Shown: positions 7,843 to 17,134 of the stretch, one piece after another
Numbering within the stretch: position 1 is the stretch's first letter
How the letters are laid out: every line of letters starts with the position of its first letter
NCBI RefSeq assembly: GCF_003570925.1
Contig: NZ_QXIS01000024.1
Location: 1 to 50,414, forward strand
Source of the DNA: Candidatus Cryosericum terrychapinii
Lineage (GTDB): Bacteria; Caldisericota; Caldisericia; Cryosericales; Cryosericaceae
DNA: 50,414 bases
Direction of reading: 5' to 3'
Position numbers and translations under genes: made by a program
Notes under the pieces: generated by a model
The model's input: the letters and a program-made list of their open reading frames with translations, nothing else
Database searches by the model: none
What the model was told of the DNA's origin: nothing

Positions 7843-9081
7843 CTAACCGAGGAATTTCCTGCTGTTCCTGGCAATGGCAGGAGTAAGCAGGAGGTCGACC
7901 AGCGTATGGCTGGCAAACACGGCCGTGAACATGCTGGCGAGAACGCCGAGAGCAAGCGTCACGGAAAATCCGCGCACGGTCCCACTACCGAAGTAGAACA
8001 GGAACGCGGTGCCTACAAGCACGGTCAGGTTGGAGTCAAACACGGCACGGAATGCTCGGGAGAAGCCAGCTCCAATTGCGCTCTTGACGGTCTTCTTCAT
8101 CCCAAGTTCTTCACGAATGCGCTCGAAGATGATACAGTTGGCATCCACTGCCATACCGATGGACAGGATCGCACCACCGATGGCGGGCAGCGAGAGTGTT
8201 GCATGCAGGACGAGATACGCAGCCATGAGAATGTCGGCATAGATGATAAGAGCAATGCCCGAGACGAGACCCAGATATCGGTACATGACAAACATCCAGA
8301 TGACGACGAGAAGAAAGGCAATCACTGCCGCCAATGCGCTGCGGCGGACAAAAGTACTGCCGAGTGAAGGTCCAACTACTTCTTCGGAGAGCGTAACCAG
8401 CTTGACAGGAAGCGATCCACTCTTGAGCAGGAGCACATCTTTGCTGACCTCCGCCGTCGTGAACCCTCCGCTGATGACGCCCTTGCCGTCCGTGATCGCG
8501 CTATCGACCGTCGGGCTCATCAGAACTTGGCTGTCCAGATAGATCGTAATCTTCTTCCCGACGTTCGCCTGAGTTGCGGCAGCGAACGCAGTAGTGCCTG
8601 CTGCGTCCAGCTCAAACGAGATCTCGGGTTCTCCTAGACTCCCCTGTACTTGGCTGAGGGCAGCCTGAACGGACTTGAGATTCGAACCGTTCACGACAAC
8701 CTTGCCATCCTCCGTCTTGAACTCGAGAAGTGCAGTCTTGCCGATAATTCCTTTGGCGGCCTCTGGATCCGTCCAGCCCGGGAGTTCGACCATGATACGC
8801 TTGGAGTTCACACCTTCGCGTACGACAGTAGCTTCACTGACACCCAGAGCATTGACACGCTTGTCAATGACTACAACAGCCGCATCGATAGCATCGTTCG
8901 TGGCCTTGGCGCTCTCCGTGTCCTGCGCTTCGAGAACAATACGCACGCCACCTCTGAGATCAAGCCCGAGCTTAGGGATCAGCTTTGTGTTCTTGGCAAT
9001 CAGCCCCTCATAATTAATCACACCAGCGGCGATTGCCACGACAATCACAAGAATAAGGCTTGCTGTTACTTTCGACCGCAT
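7843..9081 (-). CDS. secD: Protein translocase subunit SecD
   Basis: 412 residues. The start ATG at 9081 is chosen because GGAGG sits 7 bases upstream; an in-frame start at 9108 has no such site. The N-terminal membrane anchor (residues 4-24) is followed by LGLDLRGGVRIVLE, the P1 region, and six-segment membrane domain motifs GPSLG, GMAVDANCIIFERIREE and FYFGSGTVRGFSVTL. It works with SecF. The short periplasmic domain fits Gram-positive or thermophile-type SecD more than the longer proteobacterial form. Confidence 0.97.
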   Translation of the reverse strand: MRSKVTASLILVIVVAIAAGVINYEGLIAKNTKLIPKLGLDLRGGVRIVLEAQDTESAKATNDAIDAAVVVIDKRVNALGVSEATVVREGVNSKRIMVELPGWTDPEAAKGIIGKTALLEFKTEDGKVVVNGSNLKSVQAALSQVQGSLGEPEISFELDAAGTTAFAAATQANVGKKITIYLDSQVLMSPTVDSAITDGKGVISGGFTTAEVSKDVLLLKSGSLPVKLVTLSEEVVGPSLGSTFVRRSALAAVIAFLLVVIWMFVMYRYLGLVSGIALIIYADILMAAYLVLHATLSLPAIGGAILSIGMAVDANCIIFERIREELGMKKTVKSAIGAGFSRAFRAVFDSNLTVLVGTAFLFYFGSGTVRGFSVTLALGVLASMFTAVFASHTLVDLLLTPAIARNSRKFLG

Positions 9082-9106
9082 TATGATTCCTCCTGGTTTC
9101 GACAAC

Positions 9107-9127
9107 ACATCAAATGTACATCAAATG
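9107..9127 (-). repeat. Tandem direct repeat over the secD -10 region
   Basis: CATTTGATGT occurs twice with one base between (9118-9127 and 9107-9116), period 11 bases, covering the -10 box and part of the spacer of the secD promoter. A one-turn spacing is compatible with a regulator binding site, but no regulator can be named. Confidence 0.6.
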
Positions 9128-9141
9128 AGACTCAGTGTCAA
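9113..9141 (-). promoter_or_regulatory. Candidate promoter of secD-secF-apt-rel
   Basis: On the minus strand a perfect -35 box TTGACA (9136-9141) is separated by 17 bases from TACATT (9113-9118). It lies in the 85-base gap between tgt and secD, 32 bases above the secD start. A tandem 11-base direct repeat overlaps the -10 region. Confidence 0.55.
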
Positions 9142-9166
9142 TGCGGCAATGGGCGCTGCGGGACGC

Positions 9167-10300
<1,134 letters not shown>

Positions 10301-11323
10301 CTAGAGAATCAGCATGGCATCGCCAAAGCTGAAGAAACGGTATCGCTCACTGATCGCCTCATGATATGCTCTCCACATGAGCTCCATGCCCATATACGCC
10401 CCCACGAGCATCAGCAGGGTCGATTTCGGGAGATGAAAGTTCGTGACCAGATGGTCGAATCCGTGGAACTCATGAGGAGGATAGATGAAGATGCTGGTCT
10501 CTCCGCTGCCGGCTCTGACGGTCCCGTCGGGGTTGATGCATGACTCGAGCGTCCTGGCGACCGTCGTGCCGATGGCAGTCACGGCCGCGCGGTTTGCGCG
10601 AGCTGCGTTGACGGCCCTTGCCGTTTCCTCAGGCAGTGTGAACCGCTCAGTATGCATGTGATGATCCTCGACACGCTCGACACGCACCGGTTGGAACGTT
10701 CCCAATCCGACATCGAGCGTGACGTGCTGGATGTCAGTGCCCAGGTCCCGTATCCTTGCCAGCAACTCAGGGGTGAAATGCAGTCCGGCCGTCGGGGCGG
10801 CGACGGAGCCCGGCTCGCGCGCATAGACTGTCTGATACGCCCCAGGATCGTCAGGGAACTGCTTGATATACGGGGGAATCTGTACCCGCGCCTTCGCTCG
10901 AAACTCGTCGCTGGCATACGGATCGCGGGAGAATTCGACCGTCGCATCACCATCGTCGTTGCGCTCCAGCAGCCGCAGGCTCACGTCGGATGTAACGGTG
11001 CACGTCTCCCCAACGTGCAGGCGCTTGAGAGGGCGCACCAGCGCCATGAAGCGGGTCGGCGACTTCCGAGCCGTCAACAGCACGTCGATGGCAGCGCCGG
11101 TCGCGTCCTTATGGCAGGCAAAGCTCGCCTCATTGACGCGCGTATCATTAACGACGATCACGTCCCGAGGGTGCAAATATGAGGGCAGGTCACGAAACCC
11201 TTTGTGCTCAATCGTCCCGGCAGCCCGGTCAACAACCATGAGACGCGCAAGGTCACGCTGTTCAAGAGGCGTCTGCGCGATCAGCCCCTGCGGCAGCTCG
11301 TAGTCGAAGTCCCGTATATTCAC
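10301..11323 (-). CDS. queA: S-adenosylmethionine:tRNA ribosyltransferase-isomerase
   Basis: 340 residues. It converts preQ1 at position 34 of tRNA to epoxyqueuosine using the ribosyl part of SAM. Family motifs are complete: FDYELPQGLIAQ at the N-terminus, VVNDTRV, AAPTAGLHFT, LDVGLGTFQPV, and the C-terminal TNFHLPKSTLLMLV. The start is GTG at 11323 with a GGAG about 11 bases upstream. It is first in the transcript from the promoter at 11398-11425 and leads into tgt. Confidence 0.97.
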   Translation of the reverse strand: MNIRDFDYELPQGLIAQTPLEQRDLARLMVVDRAAGTIEHKGFRDLPSYLHPRDVIVVNDTRVNEASFACHKDATGAAIDVLLTARKSPTRFMALVRPLKRLHVGETCTVTSDVSLRLLERNDDGDATVEFSRDPYASDEFRAKARVQIPPYIKQFPDDPGAYQTVYAREPGSVAAPTAGLHFTPELLARIRDLGTDIQHVTLDVGLGTFQPVRVERVEDHHMHTERFTLPEETARAVNAARANRAAVTAIGTTVARTLESCINPDGTVRAGSGETSIFIYPPHEFHGFDHLVTNFHLPKSTLLMLVGAYMGMELMWRAYHEAISERYRFFSFGDAMLIL

Positions 11324-11346
11324 ACTTTGTCCCGCTCCTTGTCTCC

Positions 11347-11366
11347 ACGTCGCTGTACACCGACGT
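11347..11366 (-). other. Hairpin in the queA 5' leader
   Basis: A 6-base perfect inverted repeat, ACGTCG and CGACGT with an 8-base loop, lies in the predicted 68-base leader of queA. It does not show a preQ1-riboswitch pattern that I can recognise. Confidence 0.35.
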
Positions 11367-11397
11367 CAATGCATCGGTTTCCAGTTCGGCAGAGTGT

Positions 11398-11425
11398 ATT
11401 ATATGAATGCAGCCCTCGTTGCCAA
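11398..11425 (-). promoter_or_regulatory. Strong sigma-70-type promoter of queA-tgt
   Basis: On the minus strand TTGGCA (11420-11425), 16 bases, TATAAT (11398-11403, perfect -10). The predicted start of transcription near 11391 gives a leader of about 68 bases before queA. It lies in the 160-base gap after hflX. Confidence 0.7.
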
Positions 11426-11483
11426 TAGAGTCGGGGCTCGCAGGCATTCACATGGTGGATCCCGGAACGCTGGGTTACTGCCC

Positions 11484-12731
11484 TCAATCCTTTCGCAGGA
11501 AACGCTGAGGGAGGCGGGCGCCCGGGGCTGCGCTGGCTGCTTCGATGATCCAGCTCCGCGCAGTGAGTCTCTCATTCAGGACAACTGCGCCGGCATAGAG
11601 TTCAGCTCGCGCTGCCGGCTCAGTGAACGGGATGACGTATCGCCCGTGGACAACGCGGCGGAGCAGGACTTCAGCAATGTGGTCCTTGAGTCGATCGATA
11701 CCCTCAAGAGTCGTGGCAGAAACCAAGAACCCTGCTCCGATATGGAGAACCTCTTCCCGCTTGGCCTGACCGACCGTATCGATCTTGTTGAAGATCAGCA
11801 CCCGGGGAATGTCGGCACAGCCGATGCGTGCCAGAACTGTGTCGACGACGTGAATACGCTCATGCAGGTCTCGCACGCCAGCATCGACAATGTGCAGGAG
11901 GAGGTCCGCATCACGGGCTTCCTCGAGAGTCGAACGAAACGAATCCATCAGTGATTCCGGCAGGTCCCGGATGAAGCCGACCGTATCGATGAGGACAGTG
12001 GATTGGCGTCCGAAGTGAGCCGGTCTTGCCGCCGTGTCCAGTGTGGCAAAGAGCCTGTCCTCAGCCAGCAGCTCGGACCCCGCCAGCAGATTGATCATCG
12101 TGCTCTTGCCGGCATTCGTGTACCCTACCACAGCTATCTTCACAATCGCCGATTCCTGCCGAGTGTGCGCCTTGATGGCATACCGCGTATCGACTTCCTT
12201 CACCTCTTCACGGAGATCGTGGATCTCCGATCTCTTTGCTCTGCGGCGCTTTTGAAACAGGGTCTCGCCTGGCCCGCGCATGCCAATATAGCCTGCCTGC
12301 TGGTCATACCCTGCGTTCATTGCCCGCAGCTGCGTCAGTTCAAAGAGACGCTCGGCAATCTGGACGCGCTTCTTTGCTTCGGCCGTGTGAGCGTGAGAAG
12401 CGAATGTCTCCAGGATGAGTCTGGCTCGATCCATCACGGAGCTCTCGAGATGGTCGATCATATGGCGATACTGAGGAGGCGTAAGCTCGGAGTCGAAAAT
12501 GACGAGATCGGCCCGCAGGGCCTGCAGTAGCTCATGCAGCTCTTCGACCTGCCCCTTGCCAAGCAGGAAACGCTGAGGGATCCGCTGCACAAAGGTCTTG
12601 GACTCGAGTACTTCCACTCCGAGGCCTTCGGCCAGCTGTCGCGTTTCTTCCGGGCGGTCGGGATCGACGATCTCGCCGATCCTGCGAACGCTTACAATGA
12701 CGGCCGTCCGTGCGATGCCCTCGCCGCTCAT
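11484..12731 (-). CDS. hflX: Ribosome-associated GTPase HflX
   Basis: 415 residues. This GTPase binds the 50S subunit and helps split stalled or hibernating ribosomes. The N-terminal HflX domain has FDSELTPPQ; then a GYIGMRGPGET motif and a coiled coil; the G domain has G1 GYTNAGKST, G3 DTVGFI, G4 FNKID. The start ATG at 12731 overlaps the PHP gene stop (ATGA). No ribosome site is evident, so it is probably translationally coupled. The frame is open further upstream through a short tandem repeat but has no better start. Confidence 0.95.
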   Translation of the reverse strand: MSGEGIARTAVIVSVRRIGEIVDPDRPEETRQLAEGLGVEVLESKTFVQRIPQRFLLGKGQVEELHELLQALRADLVIFDSELTPPQYRHMIDHLESSVMDRARLILETFASHAHTAEAKKRVQIAERLFELTQLRAMNAGYDQQAGYIGMRGPGETLFQKRRRAKRSEIHDLREEVKEVDTRYAIKAHTRQESAIVKIAVVGYTNAGKSTMINLLAGSELLAEDRLFATLDTAARPAHFGRQSTVLIDTVGFIRDLPESLMDSFRSTLEEARDADLLLHIVDAGVRDLHERIHVVDTVLARIGCADIPRVLIFNKIDTVGQAKREEVLHIGAGFLVSATTLEGIDRLKDHIAEVLLRRVVHGRYVIPFTEPAARAELYAGAVVLNERLTARSWIIEAASAAPGARLPQRFLRKD

Positions 12732-13474
12732 GACTGCGGGACCAGGTACTGCGGGACCAGGTACTGCTGGATCAGTTCTTCCGAGTAGTTCACCGTAGAA
12801 GCCGGATCGATACCGTGTGCAACCAGAAGCCTCTCGCACTCCGATACAATGCCCACGCTGTAGGAGATATGCGAATCCGAGCTCATCAGGATTGGTGCAT
12901 GGTACTTGCCGAGGAGCTCCAGGACGCGCTCGTAGTGAGCAACGTTGGCGTCCTTCCAGGTATGAAGCGCCGACTGGTTCAGCTCGACAAGCACTCCCTT
13001 TGCTGCTGCGGCAGCAATCGACTCTTCGAGGTCTACCGGATATGGAAAACGGGGGTCGCCGATATGAGCCACGACCGTTATCCTGTTTTTCTCGATAGCC
13101 TTGACGAGGGCTCCCGTGTTCTCGGAAACCGACGAGCCGCCGTACCCTGTAGCGTTGTGGAACCCGGCAATGACGATGTCGAGCTCATGCAACAACTTCT
13201 CGGGCATGTCTAGCTCGCCCCAGGGATTGATGATGTTGGCCTCGACCCCTATGAGTACCCGGATCCCGGGCAACTGGCGCAACGTGTCCTGCCTGTTGAG
13301 ATTCTTAAAGTAGTCCAACTTCGGTCCGTCGGGGCGCGCAGGGCCATGGTCCGTGATGGCAAGATACTTCAAGCCACGCTCCTGTGCTGCAACAACTACT
13401 TCCTGAAGCGTGGAGAACGCATGCCCGGAGAAGACGGTATGGACGTGGAAGTCCCCAAGCATCTGTGGACTCAT
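12728..13474 (-). CDS. PHP-domain phosphoesterase (YcdX-like)
   Basis: 248 residues. The start ATG at 13474 is chosen because the product then begins MSPQMLGDFHVHTVFSGHA, the first metal-binding motif of PHP enzymes, and GGAGGG lies upstream. Other metal ligands are visible: ITDHGP, GVEANII, AGFHN, VVAHIGDPR, ELNQS and SSDSHIS. The three-metal PHP fold of the YcdX group hydrolyses phosphate esters; the substrate is unknown. It overlaps the membrane-protein gene upstream and hflX downstream by 4 bases each. Confidence 0.9.
   Translation of the reverse strand: MSPQMLGDFHVHTVFSGHAFSTLQEVVVAAQERGLKYLAITDHGPARPDGPKLDYFKNLNRQDTLRQLPGIRVLIGVEANIINPWGELDMPEKLLHELDIVIAGFHNATGYGGSSVSENTGALVKAIEKNRITVVAHIGDPRFPYPVDLEESIAAAAAKGVLVELNQSALHTWKDANVAHYERVLELLGKYHAPILMSSDSHISYSVGIVSECERLLVAHGIDPASTVNYSEELIQQYLVPQYLVPQS
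12733..12777. repeat. 15-base tandem repeat at the PHP/hflX junction
   Basis: Two exact copies of ACTGCGGGACCAGGT (12733-12747, 12748-12762) and a third with 12 of 15 matches (12763-12777). It encodes QYLVP twice at the C-terminus of the PHP protein and sits 2 bases before the hflX start codon. A unit change keeps the reading frame. Confidence 0.85.
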
Positions 13475-13827
13475 GCCCGCTTCCCTCCGTTGTTTCTGAG
13501 CAGGGATGAAACAATCATGCTCCCGCAGGAGACGAGCACCCACCCGATGAGCGCCGCCAGGAATCCATTCACGACAAAGCCCGGGACCAGCCACGCTGTC
13601 AGAGCCATGACCGCTGCGTCGATGACGAGCGTGAACAGTCCAAGGCTCAGAATGCTCAGTGGAAGGCTTATGGCGAGCAGGATCGGGCGAATAAGAGCGT
13701 TGACGAACCCGAAGATGAGTGCCGCCCATAGCGCCGTCCATAGCGAGGCAACGTTGAAGCCGGGGACGACCTGGCTGACCAGCAGAAAAACCGAAGCATT
13801 CAGCAACAGACGAATGATGAGATCCAT
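13471..13827 (-). CDS. Small membrane protein, YvlD/phage-holin-4-superfamily type
   Basis: 118 residues with about four hydrophobic segments covering most of the chain (residues 1-20, 28-50, 56-82, 88-110). It has the LIFGFVNALIRPIL and LPLSILSLGLFTLVIDA motifs typical of the Phage_holin_4_2/YvlD family (PF04020). Despite the family name these are chromosomal membrane proteins, not phage genes. Start ATG with AGGAG 6 bases upstream. It is placed between uvrC and the PHP gene in one transcript. The function is unknown. Confidence 0.88.
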   Translation of the reverse strand: MDLIIRLLLNASVFLLVSQVVPGFNVASLWTALWAALIFGFVNALIRPILLAISLPLSILSLGLFTLVIDAAVMALTAWLVPGFVVNGFLAALIGWVLVSCGSMIVSSLLRNNGGKRA

Positions 13828-13844
13828 AAGGTCTCCTTTCGAAA

Positions 13845-15545
13845 TCAGCGGTGCTTCAGAGGACGCTCGTGGCGTTTGTGAAACTCCCGTTTGCCGAACC
13901 GATGAGCTTCATCCCGAATCGCCATGAGCAACAGCAAAGCGCCGGAATCATGTGAGAGCCGTACCGGTTCCGGAGTCCCTTCACGGTACAGCAGTTCTTC
14001 CTTCTTGGCGATGCCCACAACAGGCACATCCACGGCAGCATCGTCGCGCACAACACATACAGCTCCCAATTGCGAAAGCCCACCGTCGATCAGCAAGAGA
14101 TTTGCAGGATCACCGAACCCAATGTCACTCCATCTTGCGAAGCGCCGCGCAAGAGCCTCTGCCAGCATTGCCGGATCGTTCGGCGTATCGAGGGAGCGTA
14201 TGTTGAACAGCCTATACTGATCCTTGGCTGGTTTGCCGGCCACAAAAACGACCATGGAAACGGTAGCATCCTTTCCTGAGATATTCGATACGTCGTATCC
14301 CTCGATCCGCACCGGCAGGTGTTCCAGGTCCAGTACCGCCTTTAGAACTGACAGTTGTGCAGGGACACCACTCGCTCGCATTGAGGCAATCAGTTTCTGT
14401 TCCGCGTTTTCAGCTGCAAAGCGCAGGAGCCGCGAGGTCCCTGTCGAACGTGGCGACGCCAGCGAAATCGCGGGTCCTAGAGCCTCGCGCAGCCGCTCGC
14501 GCACAATCGTGGCTTCGGCGCCCACCGCATCGACAGCTATCCGCGCCGGAGCAGCTACACGAAACCGGTCGTAGAAATCGATGATGAGGTCTGCCCGCAT
14601 GACTGCATCGAGAGCCTCCTTGCCTTTCAGGTCATAGATGAATTCTGTAGAAGCGATCAGCCGTCCCTCGCGAAGTGCTTGCCGGACAACGCCCACAAGA
14701 TTCCCCTGTTGATGAAACGCGAAGACATCCATGTCTCGCGCCCGGGGCGCAAACACGGCGTACCGCTCAAACAGACCCTTCAGCGCAAGGTAGGAGTCCC
14801 GGTAGCGTACCGCCCGCTCGTACTGCTGCGACCGAGACGCCTGATCCATGCTGTTCTCGAGCTGCCTCAGCAACGCGCGCATCTTGCCGTTCAGAAACTC
14901 CGACAGGTTCTGAACCACCTGGGCATACTCATCTTGGGAACACCTGTTCCCACAGGGTGCCAGACAGAGGCCCAGATCGAAGTCGAGGCAAGGCTTGGTA
15001 GGTTTGGCCGGATCGATTCTTCGATGACACGTTCTGACTGGGAACGCATGTCTCAGGCTGTCAAGGCCAAGGTTCAGCAGTCCCGACTTCGGATATGGAC
15101 CAAAGTAGCGGCTTCTGGCCATCGTCACGCGACGGGTCTTCCTGAGGACCGGAAAAACCTCTCCCGTCAACTCGATAAGAGGATACGACTTTCCGTCGAT
15201 GAGCTGGATATTGTAGTGGGGCTTGTAGCACTTGATGAAGTTCGACTCGAGCACCAGGGCCTGGTCCTCGTGTCCCGCCGTAATGAAACTGAAGAAGCGG
15301 GCATTGCCCACCATCGATCTCGTTTTCGGGTTCAGGTCATTTCTAAAATATGACTCGACTCTCTTGCGGAGATTCTTCGCTTTGCCGACATAGATGATAC
15401 GATCGGAAGAATCCCGTATGACGTAAACCCCCGGCATAGCCGGGAGTTTACCGAGAGAATCCTTCTCGAAAGGAAGCTTATATACAGTATCCAGGCTGTT
15501 GAGAGCGCTATTTGGCGTAGTCGGAATATCTGGTCTCACGAACAA
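13845..15545 (-). CDS. uvrC: Excinuclease ABC subunit C lacking the C-terminal helix-hairpin-helix domain
   Basis: 566 residues. It makes the two incisions in nucleotide excision repair with UvrA/UvrB. The N-terminal GIY-YIG nuclease is present (PGVYVIRD, IIYVGKAKNLRKRV). A four-Cys Fe-S region follows (CHRR to CLDF, CLAPC), then a UVR segment and the RNase H-like nuclease with EGYDVSN, LIDGGLSQL and RDEAHRFG holding the catalytic Asp, Asp and His. The chain stops 18 residues after that His, where other UvrC proteins continue with two helix-hairpin-helix motifs. The start is TTG at 15545 (AAGGTGA upstream; GTG at 15539 is an alternative). It overlaps rny by 38 bases. Confidence 0.94.
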   Translation of the reverse strand: MFVRPDIPTTPNSALNSLDTVYKLPFEKDSLGKLPAMPGVYVIRDSSDRIIYVGKAKNLRKRVESYFRNDLNPKTRSMVGNARFFSFITAGHEDQALVLESNFIKCYKPHYNIQLIDGKSYPLIELTGEVFPVLRKTRRVTMARSRYFGPYPKSGLLNLGLDSLRHAFPVRTCHRRIDPAKPTKPCLDFDLGLCLAPCGNRCSQDEYAQVVQNLSEFLNGKMRALLRQLENSMDQASRSQQYERAVRYRDSYLALKGLFERYAVFAPRARDMDVFAFHQQGNLVGVVRQALREGRLIASTEFIYDLKGKEALDAVMRADLIIDFYDRFRVAAPARIAVDAVGAEATIVRERLREALGPAISLASPRSTGTSRLLRFAAENAEQKLIASMRASGVPAQLSVLKAVLDLEHLPVRIEGYDVSNISGKDATVSMVVFVAGKPAKDQYRLFNIRSLDTPNDPAMLAEALARRFARWSDIGFGDPANLLLIDGGLSQLGAVCVVRDDAAVDVPVVGIAKKEELLYREGTPEPVRLSHDSGALLLLMAIRDEAHRFGKREFHKRHERPLKHR

Positions 15546-17058
15546 CGGTCACCTTGATCTGCCCCGGGTACGAGACTTCCAGCTCCACCTTGCGAGCAAC
15601 ATCCATGGCGATCTTTGCTGCCAGGGACTCATCAACTTCGTCGGGTTCCACCAGAATTCGGAGCTCGCGCCCCGCCTGTATAGCATAAGACTTCTTGATT
15701 CCTGGTATCGAGTTCGCAATAGACTCCAGTTTCTCCAGGCGCTTGATATAGCTTTCAACGCTCTCACGACGAGCACCCGGTCTCGACGCAGAGAGAGCGT
15801 CGGCAACGTGCACGATGACGTCAAGAACGGTCTCCATAGGAACGTCGGCATGATGTGCGGCGACAGCATGAACGATGTCCCCGGATTCACCAGACTTGTT
15901 CAGGATGTCCGACCCGATGAGGGCGTGTGGCCCTTCGACTTCGTAGTCGACAGCCTTGCCGATGTCGTGAAGGAACCCGGCGCGCTTTGCTGGTCCAGCA
16001 GGCAGCTTCAGTTCAGACGCGATGTTGGCTGCTATGAAAGCCGCCTCCACTGAATGCGCGAGGACGTTCTGGCCATAGCTGGTGCGGTACTTCAGACGGC
16101 CAATCAGGCGAGTGATTTCGTCGGAGAGGCCAGCAATGCCGACATGATTCGCGGCCTGTTGCCCTTCGCTGAAAACTCGCTCATCCATCTGGCGTTCTGC
16201 TTCCTCGACGAATTGCTCGATGTGCGCCGGGTGAATACGGCCGTCGACAACGAGCCGTTCCAGGGCAATCCGCGCTACTTCCCGTCGAATCGGGTTGAAC
16301 GCGGACAAGGTGACGGCTTCCGGCGTATCATCGATCAGGAGGTCCACGCCGGTCAGGGTCTCGAAAGCCCTGATATTCCGGCCTTCCCGGCCAATAATAC
16401 GTCCCTTCCAGTCTTCGGAGGGCAGAGGAACCACGCTGATCGTAGACTCACCCACGTAGGCAGTGGCAATTTTCTGGATAGACGAAGCAATGACCTCAGC
16501 TGCCTTGGCATCAGCCTGAAGCTGAGCATCATGCACTACCTCGCCTACCATCTTGGCGACACGAGACCTCGTGTCCTTCTCGGCTCGGTCCAGAACGATC
16601 GTCCGGGCCTCCTCGGGATTCAGTTGCGCGATGCGCTGCAACTCAGTTTCCGCAGCCACTCGCTGACCCTCGAGGGTCTCCGTCTTGCTGCGAAGCTTCT
16701 CCTGCGCTATGTCGAGATCCCTGTCTTTCTGCTCGACCTGCTCAACGCGATGGTCAAGAAAGGTCTCTTTCTGGATCAGACGATGTTCCGTCTTCTGCAA
16801 CTCTGACTGGCGGGCAACGAACTTGTTCTCCAGACTGTTCTTCTTCTCTTCCAGTTCCTCTTGGAGTTTGAGTCTGTTCTTGGCATTCTCGGCCTCGATG
16901 CTCGAACGCGCTTCCTGTTCCATCTTGCGTACGAGCTCACGCGCCGACTCGACACGGTTCCTGGCGATGTATCCTTCAATGAGGAGACCTATGACAATGC
17001 CAAGAATCAGCATCCCCGCGTAGATCGCGGAGGAGATGATCCCGTTTATTCCAGGCAT
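15508..17058 (-). CDS. rny: Ribonuclease Y
   Basis: 516 residues. It is a membrane-anchored endoribonuclease that starts mRNA decay. Order of parts: N-terminal membrane segment (residues 5-25), a long coiled coil (about 30-190), a KH domain with GRIIGREGRNIRAFE, then the HD domain with LHDIGKAVD and HHADVP. The start ATG at 17058 gives the short N-terminus before the membrane helix and has AAGGA upstream; the longer frame to 17277 overlaps recA and is rejected. RNase Y is typical of Firmicutes and several deep lineages. Confidence 0.96.
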   Translation of the reverse strand: MPGINGIISSAIYAGMLILGIVIGLLIEGYIARNRVESARELVRKMEQEARSSIEAENAKNRLKLQEELEEKKNSLENKFVARQSELQKTEHRLIQKETFLDHRVEQVEQKDRDLDIAQEKLRSKTETLEGQRVAAETELQRIAQLNPEEARTIVLDRAEKDTRSRVAKMVGEVVHDAQLQADAKAAEVIASSIQKIATAYVGESTISVVPLPSEDWKGRIIGREGRNIRAFETLTGVDLLIDDTPEAVTLSAFNPIRREVARIALERLVVDGRIHPAHIEQFVEEAERQMDERVFSEGQQAANHVGIAGLSDEITRLIGRLKYRTSYGQNVLAHSVEAAFIAANIASELKLPAGPAKRAGFLHDIGKAVDYEVEGPHALIGSDILNKSGESGDIVHAVAAHHADVPMETVLDVIVHVADALSASRPGARRESVESYIKRLEKLESIANSIPGIKKSYAIQAGRELRILVEPDEVDESLAAKIAMDVARKVELEVSYPGQIKVTVVRETRYSDYAK

Positions 17059-17083
17059 GTATCTACCATCCTTAGTGTGTCTG

Positions 17084-17112
17084 ACTCCGGTCCGACCAAC
17101 GCCGACCGAAGT
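17084..17112 (-). other. Hairpin between recA and rny
   Basis: A 9-base stem (one G-U pair) with an 11-base loop, ACTTCGGTC and GACCGGAGT on the minus strand, in the 76-base gap after the recA stop. No U-run follows, so it may be a processing or stability element and not a terminator. Confidence 0.45.
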
Positions 17113-17134
17113 GCCTTCAAGGAACCCTGCCGAA

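Noticed and set aside
13471-13827. Phage holin family name suggesting a prophage remnant
   Set aside because: The family (YvlD type) is mainly chromosomal, and the neighbours are uvrC and a PHP gene with no phage genes nearby.
17084-17112. Rho-independent terminator after recA
   Set aside because: The stem is good but no U-run follows and the gap to rny is short; kept only as a hairpin.
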